NCBI GenBank assembly: GCA_947652605.1 | Contig: OX393576.1 | Coordinates: forward strand, 59,558,966 to 59,622,965 | Direction of reading: 5' to 3' | Length of the DNA: 64,000 nucleotides | Origin: Elmis aenea | Lineage: Eukaryota; Arthropoda; Insecta; Coleoptera; Elmidae | In this document: piece by piece, positions 22,876 to 33,878 of the stretch | Layout of the letters: every line of letters starts with the position of its first letter | Numbering within the stretch: position 1 is the stretch's first letter | The notes under the pieces: model-generated | What the model saw: only the letters and a program-made list of their open reading frames with translations | Told to the model about the DNA's origin: nothing | Databases searched by the model: none | Made by a program: the position numbers and the translations under genes

Positions 22876-24267
22876 ATCTCTTGGCATCAAAACTTTGTTG
22901 ATGCATTTCTTGCAAAATAAAGACTGAATTTACTTTTGTGTAAATCAGTTTACGCTCGATGGTTTATACTTCAGCAGCTATAGCATTAACAACTGTGTTG
23001 TGAATTAATAATTAGAAATAATTATGAACGATATTCATCTACCATAAACCGACTATAGGCAATATAACTCACAAAGCATCAAACAATAACGGTTCACCCA
23101 GGCATGATGTCACAAACTACACCTGTTACATCGACGATAATTCACCGTCTGCAACCACGCAATGAATAAATTGGTGGGTATTAATCTACCATAATGTGAC
23201 AACAACTTATACTTAATTTATAAGTATTTTAACGACGACTTTTAGAGCCATATTAAAAGATAAGCGATTAAATTTCACGTTATTTTGCGTTAATATATTG
23301 TCAACGTTTAAACGTTCCTAAACACATCAAAAATACGTCATTAAGCAAATTAAATTGGCTGCTAATGAACTACATGATTTATTATTGATAAAAGAGTTGA
23401 TGTAACGTTTAAATAAAGTTTAATTCGAAGTACAATGGAATCGCTATATTCGTCATTAATCCGTTACCAAATCGGACGAATAAAGAAACAATTTTCTCCA
23501 TAGGAATAAAGTAAAATTAGATTAATTCGTTCCCAGCCCCAAATCTGATACATGTTTGAATAAAAATTAAACCAGAACTGCACGTTTATTACTGGGAAGC
23601 GATAATGGCTGAAACTGAGGAGGAGGAGAGGAAGGAATTATTGTTTAAAAGAAGAGTAACATTTCATTAAAACATCAGGTACCTAACTCCAGTTCTGGTA
23701 ATCGATGTCTTTTTTGTCCCGTTTCCTATAATAGACTAGTTTTAGTAATATAAACATTGCTGGGAGATAAGCAAGAATGATGCTTGTCATTGGAAAGATT
23801 TCTTACTAAGCAACAACAACTTTTTTTTGATATTCCATACTATTTTGTCCAGGTTATTGCTTGCTATTGGCAAAGTTTATGGTTACTAAGCAAGATTTCT
23901 AATATTTTTTATTCAGGAGTTGTATTTGTAACCATCCTAAATGTCAAATAAACAAAAATTGCTAACAATTATCGTTAACTTTAAGTGTAGAATTTTGTGG
24001 TTGCTAAAAATACAAGGTATTAATAAAATAACTTTAATAGATTCAGATTTCCAATTCAACCTCTTAAATGATTTTAAAAATGTTGCAGCTGGATAAATTA
24101 ACAATGATTTAAAAACTAAAATCAATTAAAATTATACGAAATTATAATGAATATTTCAAATAAAAATGTAGGCAGCTGCCAATAGCCCTTTTAAAATTTA
24201 TGACGCTATTTTTATAAAATAATTTTGAAGATAAAATTAATAATATACATGCATAAATAAACGTGTA
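22876..24267. other. AT-rich stretch without recognisable gene
   Basis: A 21-codon frame at 23607 (MAETEEEERKELLF onward) is the only protein-like reading and has no splice-site support. No repeat ends were found. Confidence 0.45.
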
Positions 24268-24623
24268 CAGGGTGTACCAAAATTGACTATCTATTTTGGT
24301 GAATTTAAGCGTATTTTATACAAGTTTTATTCTAATGTAATGGTTTGTCCATTTTAAAATGATTTATGGATTTTAAAAATTAAAATTTTTTACACGATGT
24401 TCTGTTAGTTTTCTTTAATGTTATGATTTTTCATGTATATTATGCTGCATGCTGCTACATAAACCCGTTATTGCATATTTATCATCAATTAACATAAATT
24501 CGTGTAAGAAATTGTATTTTTTTAAATACTTTAATTTGTACAATATATTAATGTACCATTGTAAAAATTTTTCAAAATACATCTAAATTTACCAAAGTAG
24601 ATAGTTACTTTTGGGACATCCTG
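24268..24623. mobile_element. 356-bp CAGGGTG-type MITE
   Basis: CAGGGTGTACCAAAATTGAC at 24268 faces the inverted end CAGGATGTCCCAAAAGTAAC from 24623, and the pairing continues through CTATCTA and TTTGGTRAATTTA for about 40 bp. TA precedes the left end. The interior is non-coding. Part of it (TTCTAATGTAATGGTTTGTC around 24330) reappears 450 bp downstream inside the next inverted pair. Confidence 0.75.
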
Positions 24624-24661
24624 CTTATATAAATATAATTTTTCCTTTTTAGATTTTGGCG

Positions 24662-24950
24662 GTTACTAACATTTTTAATATGGTTTTCGGAGTTTACCCG
24701 CGTAATATTAAATAGGCTCCACGTTTCGGCAAGCTTTCACATGCCATTATCAAGTATATTTTGGAGAAGTTTCATTCTAATACAATGGTTTGTCCATTAT
24801 TATACAAATTTATGTATTTTAAAAATTATTGAAATTGTTTTTAAAAAATACAAAAAAGGTTTTGATAATGGCAAAGAAGAGCTTGCCGAAACGTCGAACC
24901 TATGTAAATATTACGCGGGTAAACTTTGAAAACCATATTAAAAATATAAG
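24662..24950. repeat. Penelope-like inverted pair with hammerhead-like relics
   Basis: The ~85-bp segment at about 24668-24753 returns inverted at about 24862-24948. Shared words are TTTACCCGCGTAATATT against AATATTACGCGGGTAAA and CGTTTCGGCAAGCT against AGCTTGCCGAAACG. Read outward, each arm gives TGATAATGGC, then a loop, then GCCGAAACG, the layout of the hammerhead ribozymes known in Penelope-like elements. Both arms have A where the core needs G8 and T for C3, so cleavage is not expected. The spacer holds a copy of part of the MITE at 24268. Confidence 0.5.
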
Positions 24951-25049
24951 TAGATAATATATTTATAAACATATTTATTCTAGGTGTCTAAGTGTTTATC
25001 GATATGGTTCTTAAAACGATCATGTAGCAAAATTAAATAACTTGTTTTA

Positions 25050-25645
25050 ATGAGTCGATCAGTAGGAATAATCCTCAACAACCAGGGAAGTAGTAACGAT
25101 GAAATAAAGGAAAGGATAAATAAAGGAAAAAAGACAATACGGACGCTAAACTCGATCTTGTGGGACAAAACAATCACAAAGGAAAACAAAAAACGAATAT
25201 ATATAAGCATAGTACAAAGTATAATCACATACGGAGCCGAAACATGGGATATGACAAAAAAGAATAGAAACAAACTCATGACGACGGAAATGGATTACCT
25301 CAGGAGAAGTTGTAGAACATCAAGAATAGAAAGAGTCAGAAACGACACGATCAGAGAAAATATGAATATGGACACCAACATAATAGAAGTTGTCGAAAAG
25401 AAGCAACTAAAATGGTTCGGACATACGAAAAGGATGGAAAATACAAGATGGCCAAGGAGAATTCTGGAATGGATACCGGCCGAAAGAAGGAAAAGAGGAC
25501 GCCCTAGAAGAAGCTGGCGGGACGATATAAATGAGGCCATGAAAACAAGGCAATTAGAGGAGGACATGTGCTACGACAGAAGAGAATGGAGACTGGGGAC
25601 GGAGAAGCGGCGCAGACCGTAGAGAAATCCGTTATATATATATCA
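25050..25645 (+). pseudogene. 5'-truncated LINE: C-terminal region of reverse transcriptase
   Basis: An uninterrupted 190-codon frame begins within the RT thumb region (VGIILNNQGSSNDEIKERI) and continues IVQSIITYGAETWDMTKKNR, MDYLRRSCRTSRIERVRNDT, LKWFGHTKRMENTRWPRRIL and KRGRPRRSWRDDINEAM. It ends at a TAG at 25620-25622. This is the standard order of the C-terminal tail in APE-type LINEs; the clade (RTE-like or related) is not certain. The ATG at 25050 is an internal Met, not a true start, since endonuclease and catalytic RT are missing. The 3' end is short and runs into a TA microsatellite near 25632-25642. With no stop in 190 codons it is much better preserved than the copies at 22 and 26.5 kb. 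Confidence 0.85.
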
Positions 25646-25649
25646 GTAG

Positions 25650-26377
25650 GATCGTGATTGGAATATCGAATATTTATATTATCATTATCAAACTATGTTA
25701 AATTTCCAGTCAAAAAGTATGATATAACTGAAACTAAACAGGAATAAGTTTTTAATTTATCTAAAGTTTAAATTGAACCCTTTCACATGTTTAAAAAAAA
25801 TTAATTCTTTTTATATAATGGAGAATCTGTTTCAGAACCAGATGTCCTTTGACATAACCATGTTAGCAGGAAAAATATAATCATAATCCAAAATCAAAAA
25901 TACAACTGTAAAAATAATGTAAAATTAATTTAAACTAAAGATACGTTTAAACAATCTTCCCTCTGTATACTTTTTGGTTTTTAGAGTATAAAATATTCCC
26001 GTTATCATAATTGTATTATTTCTCATATATTTATCAATTTTCATTTGTCGTTGTCAATCCCTATTTCCTTTTTTATGTTCTGTATCCATCTTTCACGAAA
26101 ACAACACTGACACTGACAGAATGACAAAAAAAAGTTTAGGTTTCGTAACCTAAAGGTGAAGTTCTTAGCAATTATATTTAAAAAGAATTGCCAAAACAAA
26201 CCTTAAGCAATTCTTGATACCGCGTAATTTGTATTCTGTAAAAATACAGAATACAAATTACACACATCTTTGCTGATAAGCTTGTTAAAATTTATGACTC
26301 AGATATTGCTAACCAAACTATTTTCTGAACAACGTACATAGCGCATCGGGCAGATTGTCCGGTGTTGTCTATTTCTA
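25650..26377. other. AT-rich stretch with a perfect hairpin
   Basis: No ORF is supported. It contains the 38-bp perfect hairpin listed separately. Confidence 0.45.
26224..26261. repeat. Perfect 17-bp stem hairpin with a 4-base loop
   Basis: GTAATTTGTATTCTGTA, loop AAAA, then TACAGAATACAAATTAC. No T-run follows at once and no adjacent gene is visible, so a terminator role is not supported. It may be the centre of a decayed foldback element. Confidence 0.7.
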
Positions 26378-26735
26378 CTAACAAGAGACACGGACTTCGG
26401 AGAAGAGATTATTGAGAATAAAAGGATTTAGTCTAATAGATAAGATTAGCAACGATAAAGTCAAAAAAAGTCTAGAAGTGAAAGACGTAAAAAAAAAGAT
26501 GGAGACAAACCACTTAAGGCTGTGATATCTACTAAGCATGCTAAAAAGTAGGTACGCAAAGATGGGATGGAAAACAAAGTTTGAGGGAAAAACAAGTAAA
26601 GGAACATCAAGAACAAAATGAAAAAACGAAGCGAGACATAGAGAAGAAGAAAAAGGGACCAACTTGAGAGATGTGCCATAGTTAGCCAATGATAGACAAA
26701 GATGGAGAAACATAATCAAGAACTAGATAAACTAC
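26378..26735 (+). pseudogene. Decayed LINE C-terminal tail
   Basis: Frames on the plus strand read KMETNHLRL, then RYAKMGWKTKFEGKTSKGTS (about 26551) and ANDRQRWRNIIKN (about 26687). These fit the end of an APE-type LINE polymerase: a Trp/His block, an Arg-Tyr-Ala-Lys strand, a glycine/lysine-rich segment and an Asp-Arg-x-x-Trp-Arg end. Many stops interrupt it. Minus-strand ORFs over this span are antisense. The fragment is more decayed than the one at 25050 and belongs to a different subfamily. Confidence 0.6.
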
Positions 26736-28064
26736 CGACACCAAAAGGTACAAACTATTTCAATTGAAATACAAATTTTGATATATAAATAAATTTAATT
26801 AATAATTATTTTAAATAAATAAGATTGCAAGAGAATGGTGCTTTAAAACTGGTTTAACATTTTAAAGAGAAATTTTAATGAAAGTGACTTATAATTTTTT
26901 ATCATATTAAATTAAAGTAAATAATTTAAGTAATATGGTAAGTATTATAATCAACTTGGTTGTTATTATTTTTATACAGCAAAAACAAAAGATGGGAAAA
27001 TATATCAAGGTTTCATAATATTTAGCTTTAATTTAACAAGGACTTGAGCAAATATTTAAAATCAACAACAAGCTCAGAAAGCTCCTGTCAGAATATTATA
27101 TGAAAAGTTTAGTTTGTAAATCAAATAAATTAGCCTACGGGATGATTTCGCCTTGAACATTTTTAATAATCTTGGCAATAAACCGCAGCGTTTAAGAAAA
27201 ACCTAATATAAAGTTGAAATTTAGATTAAAAGTATTCAAAACAAAATTAAATTGCGAATAAAACTTCATTATTTTCACACAGAATTATGAAATTTACATA
27301 AAATGCCACAACTTGTATAAAACTTAATGCCTTAACAATATAGCGGATTAAACACAATCAAAATAGTAATTTTTATCAGCTACAGGTCTGGGATGTGTTG
27401 CCAAGAAAGTTTAATTTAGTTGAAAAGTGCAAGTGTCAGCATCTTAGTAGTTTCGGAAGTAAAGCTGTTTTAGCTGAGACGGCATTTCTTTATGACGCTA
27501 TACAAAGTTTTTCACATTAAAAGTTGTATTAATATATTTAAAATAAGGCAAAAAAAAACTGATAAGCGAGCACAGAAATTTAATCAGCGTATATGAAAGT
27601 GTTATATTATCCATAATCTGTGGAACATGTGGTGCACAATTATGTTAAGCTTTTGTTTAACTACTGTTCTGGCTTAATTATAAGTAAAGCTGGTCAACCT
27701 ACATGTGTAACAAAGCAGAGCGTGGGTGGATGTGTTTTATTGTTGAACTATGCAACTACGCTTAACAGCTAAAATTTTATGGACTTATCCATAGGAACAT
27801 TTTAATATATTAACTTTAGTATTACACATAGAAAGAAAAGACTAAGGTCTGTGGCTAAAGCTAGCAGTTAAAAGTTGTTAAAAGTGTGTTAAAAACTGTT
27901 GTATTAGTTTCAAGATTAAAGTGATTTTGTTTTAAACAACTTCCAAGACTTTTAGATAATGTCGCGTTTAGAAATAGTTGCAATATTTTCTTGAAAACAT
28001 CGTCAACCACAATGAACAGAAAGTGGGCGGTCATGTATCAAAAATTAAGAAGAATCTTACAAAC
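26736..28064. other. AT-rich stretch without recognisable gene
   Basis: No ORF, repeat end or RNA gene was recognised. Confidence 0.5.
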
Positions 28065-28319
28065 TAGCAGTTAGCCCGTCAAGGGACGGGAATATTGTAT
28101 ATCTTAAATTTAAACTATTACTTTTTATAATACCGTGAGCTGCAAGTTAGACACTGTTATGTTACCGGTGAGTAAAAATTTACGGTTCATTAGACACAAC
28201 TCAGTCGGTCAAATGAACCCGTAGTAGTTTACTGCGCAGATATTTTGTAGCTATATTCATGCGTTACAGAGTCACAGAGTCAGTCACAGAGTCAGGCTGG
28301 ACTTTTCTATATAATATGA
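28065..28319 (-). mobile_element. Short Helitron-type element (255 bp)
   Basis: Read on the minus strand it starts TC after an A (28319) and ends in a hairpin, CCCGTCCCTTGACGGG, followed after 7 bases by CTAG and then T (28065). TC start, subterminal hairpin, CTRR end and A|T insertion are the Helitron signature. No RepHel coding sequence is present. A second copy lies inverted at about 61369-61600. Short CACAGAGTCAG repeats lie near the 5' end. Confidence 0.75.
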
Positions 28320-29075
28320 TACCTTTAACAACTGCGATATTTCGCTAAAAAATATTATGAATGCCATAAAATGAAAATATGTACAAAAATTCTAATAAAA
28401 TCATGACTTTAATCCTCAACCCTGGAGATGGATAGACCGTAATGGAATTTTCTAAGAATTTATTCAATCTAGATTATAGAATTTGCCGAATGAACAGGTA
28501 ACAGGTAATTTTATAAGTATAATGATATATCTGACCACGCTTCCTTCCTATTTTTTATTTTAAAATATTTATTTGTGGAATTCCATAGTTCAGGGCGATC
28601 GCGGTATGCATTAATTTGTTTTAATATTTCTTTATTTGTCCACTGCATTTTGTGAGTTTCCACAAATTAAGATTATATAACTTAAAATCACTAACACCAA
28701 AATCTGAACAAACTGAATTTTCGAAAATCTCGTCCAAACTGAACGAGCGTGCAAGAACTTTCTTTAAAGTACCGACACGTTCGGAACAATTCCGATCGCG
28801 AGCGATCATACATTCGCTCGTTGACAGAGGCGTCGACACCGCCTGAGCATTCGCAGAAAACATCGTTCGCTCTTGCTCGCTCGCTTAAGTGTCAACCTTT
28901 CAACTATTTGTTAGATGTTAGAAGTTAGATGGATATTCTCACACAAGAAGCAGAAACCAACACATCACAAAATGATATAGTATTTGTCTCTTGTGCCTCA
29001 ATGTTAAAAAGTGTAGACCGTGGATGGTAAAAGACAATTGATTTCCCTGATCTTATTTGAAGATTATACTCTTCA
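28320..29075. other. AT-rich stretch with a GC-richer patch at 28730-28870
   Basis: The patch contains repeated GAGCG/CGCTC words and CGTTCGGAACAATTCCG. Overlapping ORFs on both strands (28621-28863 minus, 28652-28846 plus) have no recognisable domain. A promoter or exon cannot be excluded. Confidence 0.4.
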
Positions 29076-29083
29076 GTGACGGA

Positions 29084-30382
29084 TAGGGATTGCAATCCCG
29101 GGATTCGGGATCCCGGGATCCCGGTCGCTTTTTCGTCCCGAAAATACCGGGATTTTAAATGTGGAATCCCGGGATTTTCGGGATTTAAAAAATTTAACTA
29201 CAAGTACATTATTTTGTAAAAAAATTGCTCATAGTTGGTATCTACTTTTTCTTTTATTTTTGTTACTTATAAAACAGTCTATTTTTTAAATTTTTAGTGA
29301 ATTAAAGTGGTGCTTTGTTTGAGTTTTCAACAGTTTCAGCAAATTTATGTTTATGTAATTATGGATTCTAATGTATAATAAGTTTATTCAAATATATTTC
29401 ATTTATTCAAATGTTATATCTAGTAATTCGATTATTTCTATAATAATAAAACATAATACGGTAGGTATATATATATTTTTTTAAATTATTGTTAACATCT
29501 TTACACCTATGATATAATTAAAACAAATTAACAGAAGTTATAGAGGAAACAAATTAAATAAAAAGTTAATAAAAATAAATGGTAATTAGGTACTAAATTA
29601 TTCAATAATTATGTAATTCTAAAAAAAATGTATACACTGCATTAGCTTCTGTTTTTAAGCAAATATTTCACATTATACAGGGTGTGTATAAATTGGCGGA
29701 AGCGCTACACGTGACGATGTTCTTCGTAAAATTCTAACTCGAAAATCTTGATACAAAAATGTTGTACCATGCTTGCTATGGCCTCAGGAACCATTTAAAG
29801 AAAAAAAAAATTGGCAACATTGCATACATTGATTTGCGTTTGGACATTTTTTTATCAGCAATTTTTACTTAGGTATTAACAATTTTTGTTCGAACTGAAA
29901 GCCTTCAGTTCGTAAACATAGCTGCAAACTTTTTGGCATCGTAAAACACAAACTAGAAATAATTACGAGAAAAACAGAGATGACAGCTAATGACAATGTT
30001 GCCATATGTATTATTTTCATTCAAATCAGTGATTTACATATTTTCAACACCAATTTTGGAAAGGAAGAACACAATATCTAGGAAAAAATACTATTCGAAA
30101 TTTATTTTTATTCCAAATTGCAGCTTCTTCATTTGCAAGTATTAAATAATAACGCTTATTAAAGGACTAAATGTCAAAACTTTGAGGATCTCTTGCAGAC
30201 ACAGCATGCTTAACATTTTCGTATTAAGATTTTCGACTTAGAATTTTACGAAGAACATCGCCACGTGTAGCGCTTCCGCCAATTTGTACACACCCTGTAT
30301 ATAATCCCGGGATCCCGGGATTAAAACATCTTCAATTCCGAAATCCCGGGATCGTAAAATTTGGTCGGGATTGCAATCTCTA
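29084..30382. mobile_element. hAT element with 8-bp target duplication, CCCGGGAT-rich ends
   Basis: TAGGGATTGCAATCCCGGGA at 29084 faces an inverted TAGAGATTGCAATCCCG from 30382. GTGACGGA flanks both sides exactly (29076-29083 and 30383-30390). The ends are made of repeated GGGATCCCGGGAT words. The first position is T where hAT elements usually have C. No transposase remains. A second element (29678-30297) is inserted inside, and without it the host element is about 680 bp. Confidence 0.85.
29678..30297. mobile_element. 620-bp palindromic CAGGGTGTGT element, copy 1
   Basis: CAGGGTGTGTATAAATTGGC begins at 29678 and the inverted CAGGGTGTGTACAAATTGGC ends at 30297, each flanked by TA. The terminal inverted repeat extends over about 90 bp (GGAAGCGCTACACGTG, then GATGTTCTTCGTAAAATTC). 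It is nested in the hAT element at 29084. A second copy lies in opposite orientation at 37933-38521. No coding sequence, so it is a MITE of the Tc1/mariner kind. Confidence 0.88.
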
Positions 30383-30390
30383 GTGACGGA

Positions 30391-30665
30391 GCAAAAATAG
30401 TAGAGTATCAACTAATCACACAACACTTTGCACAAAGGCCACCAAACTCCCAAACTCAAAGGTTTTGACTTGCATGCAAAAATACGATTCGCTGCTATTC
30501 TTTTGCCCATATCTGTACACTAATGCACTTTATATTGTCTAGAATTAAAGATTTTAAATAAAATACCATTTAAGCTTATATTACGAACAGTGTACACTTG
30601 GAAGTTTATTAAACTGCGCTTTAAATATCAAGCTAAAGTCCTAAAATTTAATATGTATAACAATT
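30391..30665. other. Short AT-rich spacer
   Basis: Nothing recognisable between the hAT target duplication and the long palindrome. Confidence 0.5.
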
Positions 30666-31436
30666 AATTGTAAAGCGAAGAAATAAAAATCTGGTATTAC
30701 TGGACGGTATATTTTATATTTTATTCAACGTCTACTAATCCTACGTTTCGCTCCTTATTTTTAGGAGCATTTTCAGGGCTATAATTTTTTTTTTTTTTTT
30801 AATTTTAAAAACAAACAATTAATTTATAAGTCATTCTTAATCTTAATATTTAAAATTATTGTTTTAAAAGGAAATGAAACTAACAGATATTAAAACTTGA
30901 AAAAACTACATTACTAATCAATATACAATAGGTAATCAACAACAACATTATTTTGACAAAATATTGGTCTAAATTTGAATATAATACATATGTACTTATT
31001 TAAAATACTTACATTGAGGCGTGGTTATAAACAATAAGAATACATGTTGAAAAGTTGCATATCGAGCTTTTCAACATGTATTTTTATTGTTTATAACCAC
31101 GCCTCAATGTAAGTATTTTAAATAAGTACATATGTATTATATTCAAATTTAGACCAATATTTTGTCAAAATAATGTTGTTGTTGATTACCTATTGTATAT
31201 TGATTAGTAATGTAGTTTTTTCAAGTTTTAATATCTGTTAGTTTCATTTCCTTTTAAAACAATAATTTTAAATATTAAGATTAAGAATGACTTATAAATT
31301 AATTGTTTGTTTTTTAAAAAAAAATTATAGCCCTGAAGATGCTCCTAAAAATAAGGAGCGAAACGTAGGATTAGTAGACGTTGAATAAAATATACCGTCC
31401 AGTAATACCAGATTTTTATTTCTTCGCTTTACAATT
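30666..31436. repeat. 771-bp near-perfect palindrome, Penelope-like LTR pair
   Basis: Sequence from AATTGTAAAGCGAAGAAATA (30666) is mirrored base by base to TATTTCTTCGCTTTACAATT (31436). The centre near 31051 is flanked by TTGAAAAGTTGCATATCGAG and its complement. The arms are about 385 bp and differ only at scattered positions, so the structure is recent or maintained. TAACAATTAAT occurs just outside the left arm (30658-30668) and again about 27 bp beyond the right arm. Each arm carries a hammerhead-like motif near its outer third. Penelope-like retroelements are known for inverted terminal repeats with hammerheads, which is the best explanation, but no reverse transcriptase is present. Confidence 0.75.
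31325..31392 (+). ncRNA. Hammerhead-ribozyme-like motif in the right palindrome arm
   Basis: CTGAAGA (31333-31339) fits the CUGANGA core. A hairpin follows, GCTCC (31341-31345) pairing with GGAGC (31355-31359), then GAAA (31360-31363). Stem III would be ACGT (31363-31366) pairing with ACGT (31378-31381), leaving T at 31382 as the cleavage-site base. Stem I is only partly formed. One extra base (T at 31340) lies between the core and stem II compared with the textbook motif. The mirrored arm has CTGAAAA instead (30776-30770 on the minus strand), losing the essential G8. So only this arm could be active. Confidence 0.4.
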
Positions 31437-32852
31437 TATATACAACGGACGTTCATATACTTAATAACAATTAATATTACGTAAAACGACGTATTCCTGT
31501 AATTCCAAGAATTGATATGACCTTTCAGTGACATTTTTTCCTAATTGTCGACCAGCAACAAATGCGAATATTTCATGCCGACAAACCGACAACTTAATTA
31601 ATCGTTAAACCATTATTAATGCTACCCGTTGGTGTTTAATTAAAACCGCATCGTAATACACATGGCGTTATAAAATTCGAAATTCAAGACAACACCAGTC
31701 GATTTTACGCAAAGAGCTAGAATTTTTCATTCGGTAAAGCGCGGATGGTTTTGATTGAGGTATTTTAAAATTAAATCTGCCTTGATGTACTGATGATTAA
31801 TAAAAAATGAAAGTAGTCATGTTGGAGTTAATAAAAGGAAGTAGGAAATAATGTTGGCTCGTTTTGAATACAATGGAACGCAATTCAGCTGAAAAGTTGA
31901 AACAGATTGGCCTTGGTGAACGATACGTTCTAAAAGTGCTGGCACGAGACACTAAAATTTAAACGCAAAATTTAAATGCGATCTACAAAATGTTTGTAAA
32001 CAACAAAAGTTTTGTCCTCGACATGTTTTACGTTATAATTTGCATAAAACAAAGAAAACAAAACGATTAAAGCCACTTATTCAAGGAAAAAACAAATAAA
32101 TGAATATGGAACAATAAATACTTCGACGTACAATAGTTCAATTCAGAATTCTTCGTATAAAAATATGCACCAAGTTGTTTCCGTTTGTTTAAAAAACTGC
32201 CAATTTTATTTTATAACAGTATGATAAGCTTACACATGGTTTACAGATTCGACAGTATTCTACAAGCTACAATATATTTTTGTTTAATACGTTTTATATT
32301 ACGAATTATACTGGATTCTTTAAAACAGCCTCACAAAAGTTCTGGAAAACGACGCTATGCATGCAGTTAGTACGTTGGACTTATCAACCAGGTCACATTA
32401 GGATAAAGCTCATTCGCGCAAAAGGAAATTTCTACTGCAGTCTAATATTTAATGCAGGATTTTGTATAGTTTTCATAAACAAGAATATGTGGTGCACTGC
32501 ACTGAAATGAAATTGTTATGGAGCATTTCTGGAATATCTTTTTCGAAAAGAATTCAGGTATTTCCAACCAGTACAAGATGAAACAACTTTAGCTGATAAA
32601 TTTAACGAAGAATATTACTTTCTGGTTCGACAAACATATTCTGTAAGTAGGTAAATTGAAAACATGTATAAGAACTATAAAACAACATATATTGAAAAAG
32701 AAATTTGAAGAAAATCTAAAATTGTTGATATTCATTAAACCATAGAGTTTTGTTAATAACTAACATATTAAGAAGGTACCACAATACAATAAGTTAATTT
32801 AATTACTTATATCTATGCATCCAATTATGTTTAACGAACAATTTTACATTAA
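31437..32852. other. AT-rich stretch without recognisable gene
   Basis: Two overlapping plus-strand ORFs (32185-32370, 32280-32510) have no domain or splice support. No repeat recurs here. Confidence 0.45.
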
Positions 32853-33878
32853 CAGGGATGGAGAGTTTGAGTCGAGGAGTCGGAGTATTTTTTTTGAGAA
32901 GTCGGGAGCCGGAAAAACTTCTGACTTCCAACTCTTTTTTGATTTAGTTTTTTTGAGGATGAGAACAGAATAAAAATTTTTAAACAAAAACAAATAACGA
33001 TGTCAGCCGATTTTTTTTTAAACGGAAACGGGAACGATTAAAGTAACACAAACTAGTTTTGTCTGTGAACGTCTAATTTTTATACGCAAAAAATACTTGA
33101 CTGGATGAGGTTTATAGACAGCGCAAGAATACAAAACGCATGATTCGTGTGATAAACGGTAGGGTTAGTTCTGTAGTCAATAAATGTTACCCCGCTTTGA
33201 CATTTGAAAGTTTTCAAAAGCCGATAGTGCCTTTATTTTGACATTTTTAAAATCAAGTATGCAGAAAAATTGTTCTAATGTTAAAACGTTTCGTAATAAG
33301 TAATTTTGTTTTGTTAAATTAACCCTAGTAAATAAGAAATTGATAGTTACAAAGTCGATGTATAACGAAGGGTGTTTTGCAAATAAATTTTGTAAATTGG
33401 CACGCATTTGCGTAGTAATGGAGGCTACTTGTGCATAGTATTTTTATAATATTAAGATTATCGAAAATCTCCTGTATATTGAGCACAATTATTGCAAAAT
33501 TTTCGTATAACACGCAAGTACAAACATCATTTTTTATTTCAAAAATTACTTTTAGTAAAATACCAAATACAATAAAAGACGCTTTTAACGCGGGTCAGAT
33601 ACAACCTCGCAAACCCGCGTTATATAATAACTACGGGTATAATCGAATTGTTGAAAATTTTATATTTTTATTTAAAAATACTTAGATTTTTACATTTGCT
33701 TCATTATTTAGAAAACACCATTACAAAATACACTAAGAAACAAAAAAAAACGGCTTTTAATGTAGTGAATATATGCAAATTACGTGTTTTTTGTTAGTGA
33801 AAAGTCGGGAGTCGGAGTCGGTTTTAAAAAATACCGACTGAGGAGTCTGAAGTCGGTTATTTTTCTGCCGACTCCCTG
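32853..33878. mobile_element. hAT-like element with GGGAGTCGG-type ends, copy A
   Basis: CAGGGATGGAGAG begins at 32853, followed by a stretch of GAGTCGGAG and AAGTCGGGAG words. The right end repeats the same words inverted and finishes CTGCCGACTCCCTG at 33878. The interior matches copy B at 41947-43397: GTAACACAAACTAGTTTTGT, AAAAGCCGATAGTGCCTTTA and ACAACCTCGCAAACCCGCGT occur in both. Copy A is about 0.4 kb shorter, missing most of the B segment between about 42660 and 43070. No transposase is recognisable and the target duplication has decayed. Confidence 0.75.

Noticed and set aside
23607..23672. 21-codon frame MAETEEEERKELLF as a first exon
   Set aside because: Closed by a stop without any donor site.
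24980..25567. Minus-strand ORFs over the LINE tail
   Set aside because: Antisense shadows of the 190-codon LINE frame.
26224..26261. Perfect hairpin as an intrinsic terminator
   Set aside because: No following T-run and no gene; the genome is eukaryotic.
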